Origin: JBGAPI01 sp044221335
GTDB taxonomy: Bacteria > Pseudomonadota > Gammaproteobacteria > Xanthomonadales > Ahniellaceae
DNA length: 64,000 bases
Assembly (NCBI GenBank): GCA_044221335.1
Contig: JBGAPI010000020.1
Coordinates: 20,532-84,531, forward strand
Reading direction: 5' to 3'
Of the stretch, positions 50,511-61,156 are shown piece by piece (the stretch's first letter is position 1; each line of letters begins with the position of its first letter). The notes under the pieces were generated by a model that saw only the letters and a program-made list of their open reading frames with translations, had not been told where the DNA came from and searched no databases. The position numbers were made by a program, and so were the translations under genes.

Positions 50511-50966
50511 ATGGGCAAGCACTTCCACGTCGTCGTCGCGCTGCTCGCCCTCGTGCTCGGCGGCTGCGGAAAGCCCGCCGCGACCGAGGATGCCGACCTC
50601 AAGAAGGCCGAGCGTGTCGCCCGCTACCTGACCTCGAACAGGTTCCTGAAGCAGACCGCGTATCGTGACCTCACGGAGAAGGGCACGCCGAGCGAGCTGG
50701 TGTCGTTCGTATTCTCCGATCTCGCCGTCGCGGCCTGGCCGCCGGGCGAGGACGCGGACCCGCGCGAACAGGAGCAGGCACGGGCGATCGGTGTTCCGAT
50801 GTTTCCGAAGGGCGCCGCCGTGGTCCACGGCCGGGCCGATCCGCGGCTGCACAAGCAGCTGGTACTGAGCGGCGACGACGGGGCGGGGCAGATCGTCGCC
50901 GAGTTCTACCTCGAGCCGGGGCAGGCCGCGGTCGGCAGCTCGCGCTGGGAGATGCCGCAGATGTAG
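50511..50966 (+). CDS. Putative lipoprotein
   Basis: 151 residues. ATG 50511 follows GGAGGGTCGGCC. Lipoprotein signal MGKHFHVVVALLALVLGGCG (lipobox L-G-G-C). The mature part is soluble and charged (DADLKKAERVARYLTSN, DLTEKGTPSELVSFVFSD, ADPRLHKQLVLSGDDGAGQI). No family is recognised. It ends in Met-TAG, where ATGTAG is one arm of a palindrome shared with the convergent hydrolase gene. Confidence 0.68.
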   Translation: MGKHFHVVVALLALVLGGCGKPAATEDADLKKAERVARYLTSNRFLKQTAYRDLTEKGTPSELVSFVFSDLAVAAWPPGEDADPREQEQARAIGVPMFPKGAAVVHGRADPRLHKQLVLSGDDGAGQIVAEFYLEPGQAAVGSSRWEMPQM

Positions 50967-50987
50967 GGGCGGCTTGCGCCGCTACAT
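50961..50987. repeat. REP-like palindrome supplying stop codons to two convergent genes
   Basis: ATGTAG (50961-50966), GGGCGGC-TT-GCGCCG, then CTACAT (50982-50987). Read rightward it gives Met-TAG to the lipoprotein; read leftward it gives Met-TAG to the alpha/beta hydrolase. Confidence 0.85.
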
Positions 50988-51935
50988 TTTCTTCGGCCGC
51001 GGGGTCTGGTAGCCCGGAATCCTGCGGAACAGATCGGTCAATGGCCGATCCACCCAGCTCTCGGTCACCAGGTCCCAGTGCACGGCATCGGGGGCCAGCG
51101 GACGGAAGCTGACGCTGCCCTTGCTCAGGCGCAGCGGGAAGATGAAGCTGAACGGCGTGTTGCGCGCGTTGAGCAGCCCCTGCAGCGTCTCGTTGGCGGA
51201 GCGCGCCGGCGTCGTGTAGATCGAGAAGAAGAACGTGTCGTGGCGGTGCGCGACGATCCAGTCGGCGTAGCGCTGCTCCTGGCCGTACAGCGAGTCGAGC
51301 ATCAGGACACCGAGCACGCGCTTCTCGACGCCGCCGACGTCGAGCGCGAACGCGGTCGCCTGGTAGGCGCCGCTGTAGGACACGATCACCACCTTCGCGG
51401 CGCGCAGGACCTTGCGCAGCCGCGGGTCATGCTGCATCCGCGCGATCTCGTCGGCCGCCTCGTCGAGGAACTTCGCGAAGACGCCCGGCTCCCAGAAGCG
51501 GCCGGCGCTGGAGTCGAGGGCATCGACCGCGAACTGCGGCGCGACCAGCACCGCGTTGAGGCCGGAGCGCGCCAGTTGCTCCGGTACCTGCTGGCGATCG
51601 CGCACGTCGCGCTCGAGGATGGCGCCGTTGCCGTGCAGGTACACCACCATCAGCGCCGGTTTGCCCGGATCGAAGCGCGGCGGGACCGACAGCAGCACGC
51701 GGTGGTCGCTGTAGGTGGCGTCCTCCCAGTACACGCCGCCGCGTGCCGAGGTGTGCCCGCGGCGCGCGCCGCTGGTCACGTCGAGGAAGGGCGTGTTGGT
51801 GCCGGGGACCTTGCCGTAGTACGGAAACGGCGTGTTGTGCATCGGCACCAGGGCGGTGCGCCCGGCAGCCGCTGCCGTCGGCGCGCCGAGCACCGACAGC
51901 AGCGCGATCCACAGCGCGGCGACGACCGTCCGCAT
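50982..51935 (-). CDS. Exported alpha/beta-hydrolase-like protein
   Basis: 317 residues. Signal peptide (1-24, ending AAAAG). Hydrolase features: VVYLHGNGAILERD (oxyanion-region H-G), VVIVSYSGAYQA (nucleophile elbow with Ser in S-Y-S-G), LGVLMLDSLYG (candidate acid) and a late histidine in APDAVHWDLV. A periplasmic esterase or peptidase-like role is likely; the substrate is unknown. Its ATG shares one base with the stop of the upstream spermidine-synthase-like gene, making it the last gene of a three-gene operon. The TAG stop is part of a palindrome. Confidence 0.78.
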   Translation of the reverse strand: MRTVVAALWIALLSVLGAPTAAAAGRTALVPMHNTPFPYYGKVPGTNTPFLDVTSGARRGHTSARGGVYWEDATYSDHRVLLSVPPRFDPGKPALMVVYLHGNGAILERDVRDRQQVPEQLARSGLNAVLVAPQFAVDALDSSAGRFWEPGVFAKFLDEAADEIARMQHDPRLRKVLRAAKVVIVSYSGAYQATAFALDVGGVEKRVLGVLMLDSLYGQEQRYADWIVAHRHDTFFFSIYTTPARSANETLQGLLNARNTPFSFIFPLRLSKGSVSFRPLAPDAVHWDLVTESWVDRPLTDLFRRIPGYQTPRPKKM

Positions 51936-54643
51936 CAGCCGGCGGCGACGGCGTCGCCGCTGCGCAGCGGGCGGAGCACGCCGAAGAAGGCCGGCAGGGC
52001 GACGAGGTAGGCACTGCCGGCGACGATCATCACCGCGGAGAGGCCGAAGGAGGTCGCGACCAGCGGCACCACGGCGGCGCCGATCACCGAGAAGCAGCCG
52101 TTGACGCCCCAGGCCCAGAGGAACATGTGGTCCTTGCCGAGGCGGGCCAGCGTGGTCATTCCGGTCGGCATCGGGAAGCCCATCAGGAAGGCCGGCGGCG
52201 CGATCAGGCCGAAGCAGCAGAGCAGGCGCCAGCCGTAGGGCAGCGCGCCGATCAGGTCCAGCACGCGGTCGATCCAAAGGCCATAGCCGATCAGCAGCAG
52301 GCCGATCGCGACGAACACCCACGGCATCACCCCGCGGGCGCGGGCGAGGTACTTCTCGGAGACGAGGCTGCCGAGCCCGGAGAACATCAGCATGCCGGTG
52401 ATCAGCACCGAGGCGGAGACCGTCGCGTTGGACAGCGCCAGGATGAAGTGCGCGATCAGGCCGACCTCGACCATGATGTATCCGAGGCCGAGGCACGCGA
52501 AGTAGAGGATCGTCCGCGCCTTGCTCGGGTAGCGGCTGAAGATCGTGCGCCAGCCGAAGGCCAGCGGGATCGAGATCAGCACGACACCGGCGAGGCAGGC
52601 GATCGCCAGCGTCGCCCACAGCAGCAGGTAGCCCCACTCGTCCTGCAGCAGCTCGAGCCGATCGGTGACCCGCGGCAGGTCGGAGGGGCGGACGTAGGCG
52701 GCGAAGTAGGGCGCGTTGTTCGACAGCGCGCGGGTGTCGAAGACGTAGCGCGCGGCGAGCGGATCCCAGTCGCCGGCGATCAGGTGATGCCACGCGATGC
52801 GGCCGAGCGTGGTCGACGGCACCGTCGATCCCGACAGCGGCGGTGGGGCATCGGTGGGCGCGCTGCCGTCGACCGCCGGGGCGCTGCCGTCCTCGACCGG
52901 GGCGCTGCCGTCTTCCACGGGCGCACTGCCGTCGGAGTTCGCCGGAGCGCCGGCAGGACTCGCCGTGTCGCCGTTGCCGAAGATCGACTCGGTGAAGCCG
53001 GACAGCGTCGCGTCGGTGTGGCTGTCGTCGTAGGCCATGCCCGGCGAGTAGATCTCGTCCCAGGACATCGCATCCGTGTGCTTGCGCAGCATCGCGACGG
53101 TGTCGTCGGCGAAGCCGCCGCGCTGGAACAGCACGGTGGTGGAGCTGAGGTAGCTCGACACCGCGAAGAAGCTCCGCGACACGTCCGGCTCGCCGGCCTC
53201 GCGGGCGGCGGCGACCATCGTCGCGTACAGCTTCAGCACCGACTTCGGCGGCTCTTCCTTGTTCCACAGGGTCACCGCGAGTACGCCACCGGGCTTCAGC
53301 GCCTGCATGTAGTGGCGCATCGCCTCGCGCGAATAGGCGTACTTCTCGACGATCGCGAAGCCGCCGGGGCTCGACAGGCCGGTGGAATCGGCGAGCGACA
53401 GGTCGATGACGTCGTACTTCCTGTCGGTGTGGGCGAGGTAGAGGCGACCGTCGTAGTCGATCACCGACAGCTTCGGGTGGTGCAGGATGTCGCCGGTGAA
53501 GTCCTTCAGCACCTTCTCGTTGAGGAAGGCGTCGAGGATCGCCGGATTACCCTCGGCGACGGTGACCTTGGCCGAATTGCGCAGCGCCACCCGGGTGGAG
53601 ATGCCGCCGCCGAACTGCACGACGAAGGTCTCCGGATCCTTCTTGACGAGGTAGGGATAGATCATCGGCAGGTACTTGAAGTACGCCGTGTGCTCTTCCG
53701 GCAGGTCGCGCAGGATCCCGATCGGGCCGTCGCCGTCGATGTACATGCCGAGGTAGGAATTCGGCGGGATCTCCTTCAGGTTCAGCGCGGCGTTGTCCGA
53801 CAGGCCGGGCGCGAAGTGCAGGTAGGAGCTGGAATAGACCTCGAGGTAGCCGAACGGCGAGGCGCGCTCGAACACCCGCTGGCTGTCCGGGAACTTGCGG
53901 GCATAGGACACCCCCTTGTAGTCGGACACGGCGAGCTTCGGGATGCCCCAGAGCTCCGGCAGCTTCAGGTGCGCGCCGATGCCGAGCACGGCGAGCACGA
54001 CGACGGCGATGCCGCCGCGGCTCTGGCCGAGGCTGGCGAACCACGCGATGCTGCCGAGCGCCCAGAGCAGCAACGGCACGACGATCAGGTTCTCCGGAGT
54101 GACGAACAGCATTGCCACCAGGAACAGCATGCCGCACAGGCCCGATCCGGCGAGATCCGCGAAGTAGACCCGGGCGAACACCTGCTGGGCGCGCAGGAAG
54201 ACGCAGCCGAGGAACATGCTGCCGCAGATGAACGGCAGCAGGTAGAGCGCGAAGTTGTCGAACAGGCGCCACTTCTGCGCCGGATCGGAGACCAGGAAGA
54301 TCGCGTTGAACGGGAGCTGCTGCGCGGCCAGATGGGTGATCACGATCAGCGGGCCGAAGGCCAGCAGCGCGGCGCCGGCGATCGGCTTCCAGTGGCGCTC
54401 GAACCAGCCCTTGGCGACGCACATGATCGCGCTGGTGAGGCCGAAGCCCAGCATCGCGAGACTCACGACCAGTGAGCCGAAGTGCGCCCAGCTGCCCACC
54501 GAGAACACCCGCATGATGCAGATCTGCAGCGCGATCACCGCGCCGGCGACGAGGCCGACGGAGGCGTAGAGCAGCAGGCCGCGGGTCCGGCTGGCGGCCC
54601 AGTCGGAAAGCGCCGCGTCGGCGGCGGCCGGCGAATGATCCAT
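51935..54643 (-). CDS. Polytopic membrane protein with spermidine-synthase-like domain
   Basis: 902 residues. ATG 54643 has GAGGT upstream. About six N-terminal spans (about 20-225), then a soluble domain of about 400 residues with a SAM/aminopropyl-binding-like fold (FVVQFGGGISTRVAL, VTVAEGNPAILDAF, KYDVIDLSLADSTG, ALKPGGVLAVTLWN). A second block of about seven spans follows to the end. This matches membrane-bound spermine/spermidine-synthase-like fusion proteins. Polyamine synthesis itself is not established: the usual D-x-G-G-G core reads QFGGG, and the D of the catalytic region lies in IDLSLAD. A 7-residue tandem (GSAPVED type) sits before the second membrane block. Probably works with the flanking methyltransferase and hydrolase. 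Confidence 0.82.
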   Translation of the reverse strand: MDHSPAAADAALSDWAASRTRGLLLYASVGLVAGAVIALQICIMRVFSVGSWAHFGSLVVSLAMLGFGLTSAIMCVAKGWFERHWKPIAGAALLAFGPLIVITHLAAQQLPFNAIFLVSDPAQKWRLFDNFALYLLPFICGSMFLGCVFLRAQQVFARVYFADLAGSGLCGMLFLVAMLFVTPENLIVVPLLLWALGSIAWFASLGQSRGGIAVVVLAVLGIGAHLKLPELWGIPKLAVSDYKGVSYARKFPDSQRVFERASPFGYLEVYSSSYLHFAPGLSDNAALNLKEIPPNSYLGMYIDGDGPIGILRDLPEEHTAYFKYLPMIYPYLVKKDPETFVVQFGGGISTRVALRNSAKVTVAEGNPAILDAFLNEKVLKDFTGDILHHPKLSVIDYDGRLYLAHTDRKYDVIDLSLADSTGLSSPGGFAIVEKYAYSREAMRHYMQALKPGGVLAVTLWNKEEPPKSVLKLYATMVAAAREAGEPDVSRSFFAVSSYLSSTTVLFQRGGFADDTVAMLRKHTDAMSWDEIYSPGMAYDDSHTDATLSGFTESIFGNGDTASPAGAPANSDGSAPVEDGSAPVEDGSAPAVDGSAPTDAPPPLSGSTVPSTTLGRIAWHHLIAGDWDPLAARYVFDTRALSNNAPYFAAYVRPSDLPRVTDRLELLQDEWGYLLLWATLAIACLAGVVLISIPLAFGWRTIFSRYPSKARTILYFACLGLGYIMVEVGLIAHFILALSNATVSASVLITGMLMFSGLGSLVSEKYLARARGVMPWVFVAIGLLLIGYGLWIDRVLDLIGALPYGWRLLCCFGLIAPPAFLMGFPMPTGMTTLARLGKDHMFLWAWGVNGCFSVIGAAVVPLVATSFGLSAVMIVAGSAYLVALPAFFGVLRPLRSGDAVAAG
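52858..52935. repeat. 21-base tandem repeat inside the spermidine-synthase-like gene
   Basis: About four units spaced 21 bases, encoding G-S-A-P plus three variable residues (VED, VED, AVD, TD). In frame and likely to vary in copy number between strains. Confidence 0.75.
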
Positions 54644-54706
54644 GTCGCTTGACCTCGATACGCAGGCGCCGGTCGCGACGGAGCGCGACCGGATCGCCAT
54701 GTCGGC

Positions 54707-55600
54707 TTACTTCTTCGGCGGGGCCTTGCCGTCGCCGTTGTGGTTGCCGGTGATGGTGTCGCCTTCCAGCTTGGTGAACGGCACGAAGGGCACGACCTTG
54801 CCGTTGTAGATGTCCGACCGGGTGACCTTGAGGTTGCCGTCCGGACCCTGTTCCTTGGTGACCTTGCAGACGTGCTGCGCGCCCGGCGGACCGACCGGAA
54901 TCACCATGATCCCGCCGACCTTCATCTGCTGCAGCAGCGGCGGCGGCACGTGGTCGATGCCGCAAGTGACGATGATCTTGTCGAACGGGCCGGCCTCTTC
55001 CCAGCCGTAGTAGCCGTCGGCGTTCTTCGTGGTGATCGCCTTGAACTCGGAGTAGCCGCGCTTGATCAGGTCGTCGTAGACGCCGCGGGTGCGCTCGGCC
55101 AGCGGCTTGATGATCTCGATCGACCACACCTTGTCGGTGAGGTTGGCGAGCATCGCCGACTGGTAGCCGGAGCCGGTGCCGATCTCGAGGACCTTCTCGC
55201 CCTTCTTGATCTCCAGCGTCGAGGTCATCCGGCCGACCGCGTGCGGGCCGGAGATGGTGACGCCGAAGCCGATGTCGAGGAAGGCGTGCTCGTAGGCGCG
55301 ATGCAGGTTGCGCTTCAGGCAGAACTCCTCGCGCGGCGTCATCAGGAACGCGCGCTTGGTCTGCTCGTTGAGCAGGTCGGAGTTCTTCATCATCGCCTGG
55401 TAGCGGTCGTAGCGCTGGCCGAGGTACTTCGGGTCCTCGCCGCGGTTGGCGACCATGAAGTCGATGTACTTCTGGCGGTCGTCCACCGGCGGGGCGAGCG
55501 TCCAGTCGTAGGGCTTGGTCGGGTCCGCGTGGGCGCGGTTCAGCAGGCAGGTGCTGGCGGCGGCCGCGGCCGAGCTCAGCAGGAACGATCGACGATTCAA
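54707..55600 (-). CDS. Protein-L-isoaspartate methyltransferase-like protein with Tat signal
   Basis: 297 residues from TTG 55600, chosen because GGAGG lies five bases upstream and the product then begins with a Tat-type signal: N-R-R-S-F-L, a hydrophobic stretch SSAAAAASTCLL, then AHA. The catalytic part resembles PCMT (PF01135): FLMTPREEFC, ISGPHAVGRMTSTLEIKKGE, SAM loop VLEIGTGSGYQSAML, and GPFDKIIVTCGIDHVPPPLL. PCMT repairs isoaspartyl residues in the cytoplasm with SAM, so export is odd; either a bound SAM is carried out, or the fold serves another purpose. It is the first gene of an operon with the membrane and hydrolase genes (63-base gap). Confidence 0.82.
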   Translation of the reverse strand: MNRRSFLLSSAAAAASTCLLNRAHADPTKPYDWTLAPPVDDRQKYIDFMVANRGEDPKYLGQRYDRYQAMMKNSDLLNEQTKRAFLMTPREEFCLKRNLHRAYEHAFLDIGFGVTISGPHAVGRMTSTLEIKKGEKVLEIGTGSGYQSAMLANLTDKVWSIEIIKPLAERTRGVYDDLIKRGYSEFKAITTKNADGYYGWEEAGPFDKIIVTCGIDHVPPPLLQQMKVGGIMVIPVGPPGAQHVCKVTKEQGPDGNLKVTRSDIYNGKVVPFVPFTKLEGDTITGNHNGDGKAPPKK

Positions 55601-55796
55601 ACCAACCTCCAGGGGATGCAACAGGGGCCGACCCGGGGCGCCGGGCGGCAACGGGCGCGAAGGCTACACTACAACGCCGCGTTCGAGCGGGGGCTCGGAT
55701 GGCTGAATGGTCAGCAAACCGCCATTTGTGCGGCGGGCTTGTTCCGCCCTCGAGGCGGGCCGCGGGTCACTGCTTCGGTCATGGACCGGGGTCAGG

Positions 55797-55823
55797 GCCC
55801 AGGGCCCGGGGCCCGGGGCCCTT
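55797..55823. repeat. Four-fold GGGCCC repeat with 7-base period
   Basis: GGGCCC at 55797, 55804, 55811 and 55818, 20 bases past the MFS gene stop. A shorter relative (two units, 2333-2345) follows the TVP38 gene. It is strongly self-complementary but without a T-tract in the leftward direction. Confidence 0.7.
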
Positions 55824-55843
55824 TCTCAAGAATGAAGCGAAAC

Positions 55844-57148
55844 CTAGCCGATCCGAGAAGACTTCTTCGTATCTCCCATCCACAGATACACCAGTCCCGA
55901 GACGCCCACGCACGCCGCGACATACGCGAAGAACCATGCCTCGTGCCCCGCCTGCTTGAACCACAGCGCGAAGTACTCGGCGGTGCCGCCGAACAGGGAC
56001 AGGGTGAGGGCGTAGGGCAGGCTGACGCCGAGGGCGCGGACGTGGGCGGGGAAGAGTTCGGCCTTCACGATGGAATTGACCGCGGTATAGCCCGACACGA
56101 TGGTCAGCGCGGCCATCGCCCACAACAGCGCCGGCCAGAACGCGCGGGCGGTCAGCAGGGCGTTCAGGATCGGAACGAAGCCGGCGGCACCGAGTGCGCC
56201 GAAGCCGAGCAGCACGCGGCGGCGGCCGATCCGGTCGGACAGCGCGCCGACGAGCGGCTGCAGCAGCATGAAGTAGCCGAGGCTCGCCGCCGAGAGCAGG
56301 TTGGCGTCGTCCTTCGAGAAGCCGGCCGAGTTGACCAGGAACTTCTGCAGGTAGGTCGTGAACGTGTAGAACGCGACGGTGCCGCCCAGCGTCAGGCCGA
56401 CCACGGTGAGGAACTCGCGCGGGTGGCGGCGCAGCGCCGTCAGCGTGCCGCGCTCCGCAGCCTGCCCGGCCGTGTGGAACGACGGCGTCTCCTCGATGTT
56501 GGAGCGCAGCCACAGCGCGACCAGTGCGCCGATCGCGCCGAGCACGAAGGGGATTCGGAACGCCCAGGCGTTGAGGGCGTCCTCGCCGACGGCACGACCC
56601 AGCAGCAGGAGCACCGCGACCGCCAGCAGCTGGCCCGCGATCAGGCTGACATACAGGAAGCTCGACCAGAAACCGCGGTGTTCCGGGTGCGCCATTTCCG
56701 CCAGGTAGGTCGCCGAGGCACCGTACTCGCCGCCGAGCGACAGCCCCTGAGCCATCCGCGCCAGCAGCAGGAGGGCGGGCGCGGCGAGGCCGAGCGTGTC
56801 GTAGCCCGGCGTGACGGCGATGACCAGCGAGCCCGCCGCCATCAGCAGCACCGAGCGGGTCAGCGCGGTCTTGCGGCCGACCCGGTCCGCCATCCTCCCG
56901 AACCACCAGGCGCCGACCGGGCGCATCAGGAATCCGATCGCGAACACCAGTGCGGCATTGAGCAGCTGCGCCGTGGCGTCGGCCTTGGGGAAGAACACCG
57001 GCGCGAAGTAGATCGCGGTCGCGGAATAGACGTACCAGTCGAAGTATTCGATCAGGTTGCCGACCGAGCCGCCGAGGATCGCCTTGAGATCGGACGGGCG
57101 GGCGGCTGGCGCCGCCCGCTCCATTGAAGAGCGGTTTTCCGTGGACAT
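55844..57148 (-). CDS. MFS transporter, MHS/KgtP-like
   Basis: 434 residues, twelve spans, from ATG 57148 (ATG 57124 is an alternative). The metabolite:H+ symporter subfamily is shown by GGSVGNLIEYFDWYVYSATA, the loop GRMADRVGRKTALTRSVLLM, LLLARMAQGLSLGGEYG, SDRIGRRRVLLG and ELFPAHVRALGVSLPYA. KgtP of this group imports alpha-ketoglutarate by proton symport; close substrates (other dicarboxylates, proline/betaine) cannot be excluded. The GNAT gene is divergent, with a shared upstream region of about 140 bases. Confidence 0.88.
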   Translation of the reverse strand: MSTENRSSMERAAPAARPSDLKAILGGSVGNLIEYFDWYVYSATAIYFAPVFFPKADATAQLLNAALVFAIGFLMRPVGAWWFGRMADRVGRKTALTRSVLLMAAGSLVIAVTPGYDTLGLAAPALLLLARMAQGLSLGGEYGASATYLAEMAHPEHRGFWSSFLYVSLIAGQLLAVAVLLLLGRAVGEDALNAWAFRIPFVLGAIGALVALWLRSNIEETPSFHTAGQAAERGTLTALRRHPREFLTVVGLTLGGTVAFYTFTTYLQKFLVNSAGFSKDDANLLSAASLGYFMLLQPLVGALSDRIGRRRVLLGFGALGAAGFVPILNALLTARAFWPALLWAMAALTIVSGYTAVNSIVKAELFPAHVRALGVSLPYALTLSLFGGTAEYFALWFKQAGHEAWFFAYVAACVGVSGLVYLWMGDTKKSSRIG

Positions 57149-57290
57149 CGCGATTCCATTGGCCCGCAGCGATTGGATGGGAACACCGATGTCGATGCAA
57201 GCGTTGCACGGTCGGTGCGGCGATTGGCTATTGCGACGAGCGCGGTGGCACTGGCATGGTCCCGTGTGGCTCTCGCTATGGAACTCGGAC

Positions 57291-58019
57291 ATGCTCGAGC
57301 GTGAAGACAACGAACTCGGCCAGCCGGTCGGTCTGCCGGTGCCGGACTGGAAGGCGCCGCCGCTGCCGCCGCGCGCGATCCTGGGCGGCCGCACCTGCCG
57401 CCTCGAGCCGCTCGACATCGAGCGCCACGCCGCGGACCTCCACGCGGCCAACGCGCTCGACACCGAGCACCGCAACTGGACCTATCTCGCCTACGGCCCG
57501 TTCGCGACGCTGTCCGACTACCGCGCCTGGCTCGAACGGACCTGCCGGGGCAGCGACCCGCTGTTCTACGCCGTGATCGACGCGGACAGCGGCAGGGCGG
57601 TCGGGGTCGCCAGCTATCTCAGGATCAGCCCCGAGGCCGGCTCGATCGAAGTCGGTCACCTCAACTTCTCGCCGCTGCTGCAGCGGAAGCCGGCGGCGAC
57701 CGAGGCGATGTACCTGATGATGCGCCACGCCTTCGAACTCGGCTATCGCCGCTACGAATGGAAATGCAATGCGCTGAACCTCCCGTCGCGGCTCGCGGCG
57801 CAGCGCCTGGGCCTGTCGTTTGAAGGCGTGTTCCGGCAGGCCCTGGTCAGCAAGGGCCGGAATCGCGACACGGCATGGTACGCGGCGATCGATCGCGAGT
57901 GGCCGTTCCTGAAGTCGGCGTTCGAGCGCTGGCTCGCGCCGGGGAATTTCGACGCGCACGGCGAGCAGCGCAGCGCGCTGTCGGCGTTGACGAAGCCGAT
58001 CCTCGTCGCGGTGGGCTAG
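57291..58019 (+). CDS. GNAT-family (RimJ/RimL-like) acetyltransferase
   Basis: 242 residues from ATG 57291. A GNAT fold resembling RimJ/RimL-type enzymes: RTCRLEPLDIERHAADLHAA, LFYAVIDADSGRAVGVASYL, SIEVGHLNFSPLLQRKPAAT (the acetyl-CoA-loop region), MRHAFELGYRRYEWKCNALN and SRLAAQRLGLSFEGVFRQAL. This subtype of about 230 residues acetylates small molecules or protein N-termini; the substrate is unknown. Its stop TAG is the head of a REP pair. Confidence 0.87.
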   Translation: MLEREDNELGQPVGLPVPDWKAPPLPPRAILGGRTCRLEPLDIERHAADLHAANALDTEHRNWTYLAYGPFATLSDYRAWLERTCRGSDPLFYAVIDADSGRAVGVASYLRISPEAGSIEVGHLNFSPLLQRKPAATEAMYLMMRHAFELGYRRYEWKCNALNLPSRLAAQRLGLSFEGVFRQALVSKGRNRDTAWYAAIDREWPFLKSAFERWLAPGNFDAHGEQRSALSALTKPILVAVG

Positions 58020-58074
58020 GGTACGCACTGCGCGCCGTCGCGGGGCCGTGTCGCAATGGCGGGCAGTGCCCGCC

Positions 58075-58078
<4 letters not shown>
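58016..58078. repeat. Paired REP-like palindromes between convergent genes
   Basis: CTAG followed by a degenerate GGTACGCA-C-TGCGCGCC (58020-58036), spacer, GGCGGGCA-G-TGCCCGCC (58058-58074), CTAG. The left TAG stops the GNAT gene; the right CTA (58075-58077) stops the minus-strand kinase gene. Confidence 0.85.
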
Positions 58079-60464
<2,386 letters not shown>

Positions 60465-60468
<4 letters not shown>

Positions 60469-61043
60469 CGCTCCGCGTCGCCCGGATCTGTCGACAGTTC
60501 GCGGAACAGCCAGGCGCGCGCGGCGCGCCAGTCGCGATCGAGCGTCGCCCGCGACAGTTCCATCAGCTCCCCGATCTCGGCGAACTCCAGGCCGCCGAAC
60601 ACGCGCAGTTCGACCACCCTCGCCTTGCGGGGGTCGAGCTGCTCGAGTCGGGACAACGCCTGGTCGAGCGCCAGCAGGTCGACGGCATTGCGCGGGTCCG
60701 GCGGATCGATCGAGGACAGCGTGACGCGCTCGCCGCCCTGGCGCTTGTCGGCGTCGCGGTGGCGGGCGTGGTCGATCAGGATCTGCCGCATCAGGCGTGC
60801 GGCGGCAGCGAAGAAGTGGCGCCGATCCTGCCAGTCCACCTCGGCCCCGCCGGCGAGCTTCAGGTAGGCCTCGTGCACCAGGGCCGTGGCGGCGAGGGTC
60901 GCGCCGCCGCGTTCGCGACGCAGGTAGCCCTCGGCAACCCGCTTCAGCTCGGCATAGACCAGGGGCACCAGCGCGTCGAGGGCGGCGCGATCACCCGCGC
61001 GCCAGCGGCGGAGGAGCTGAGTGACGTCGCCGGTGTCGGACAT
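60465..61043 (-). CDS. ECF-family RNA polymerase sigma factor (TIGR02999-like)
   Basis: 192 residues. Region 2: VYAELKRVAEGYLRRERGGA, ATALVHEAYLKLAGG, HFFAAAARLMRQILIDHARH. Region 4: LDPRKARVVELRVFGGLEFA, EIGELMELSRATLDRDWRAA. These are the characteristic segments of the TIGR02999 group. No anti-sigma factor is encoded nearby; the group is thought to be controlled by its linked Ser/Thr kinase, encoded here with a 4-base overlap. A secreted-protein gene starts divergently 113 bases away and may be a target. Confidence 0.92.
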
Positions 61044-61156
61044 GGCGGCAACTTAGCCGATTTCGCGCCCGGATTCCGGGCCGCGATGACCGCCGTTGAG
61101 GCATCCCGGTCCCGGTCTGCGCATTGCTGGTCAATCCACTCCCAACGGAGACCGTC

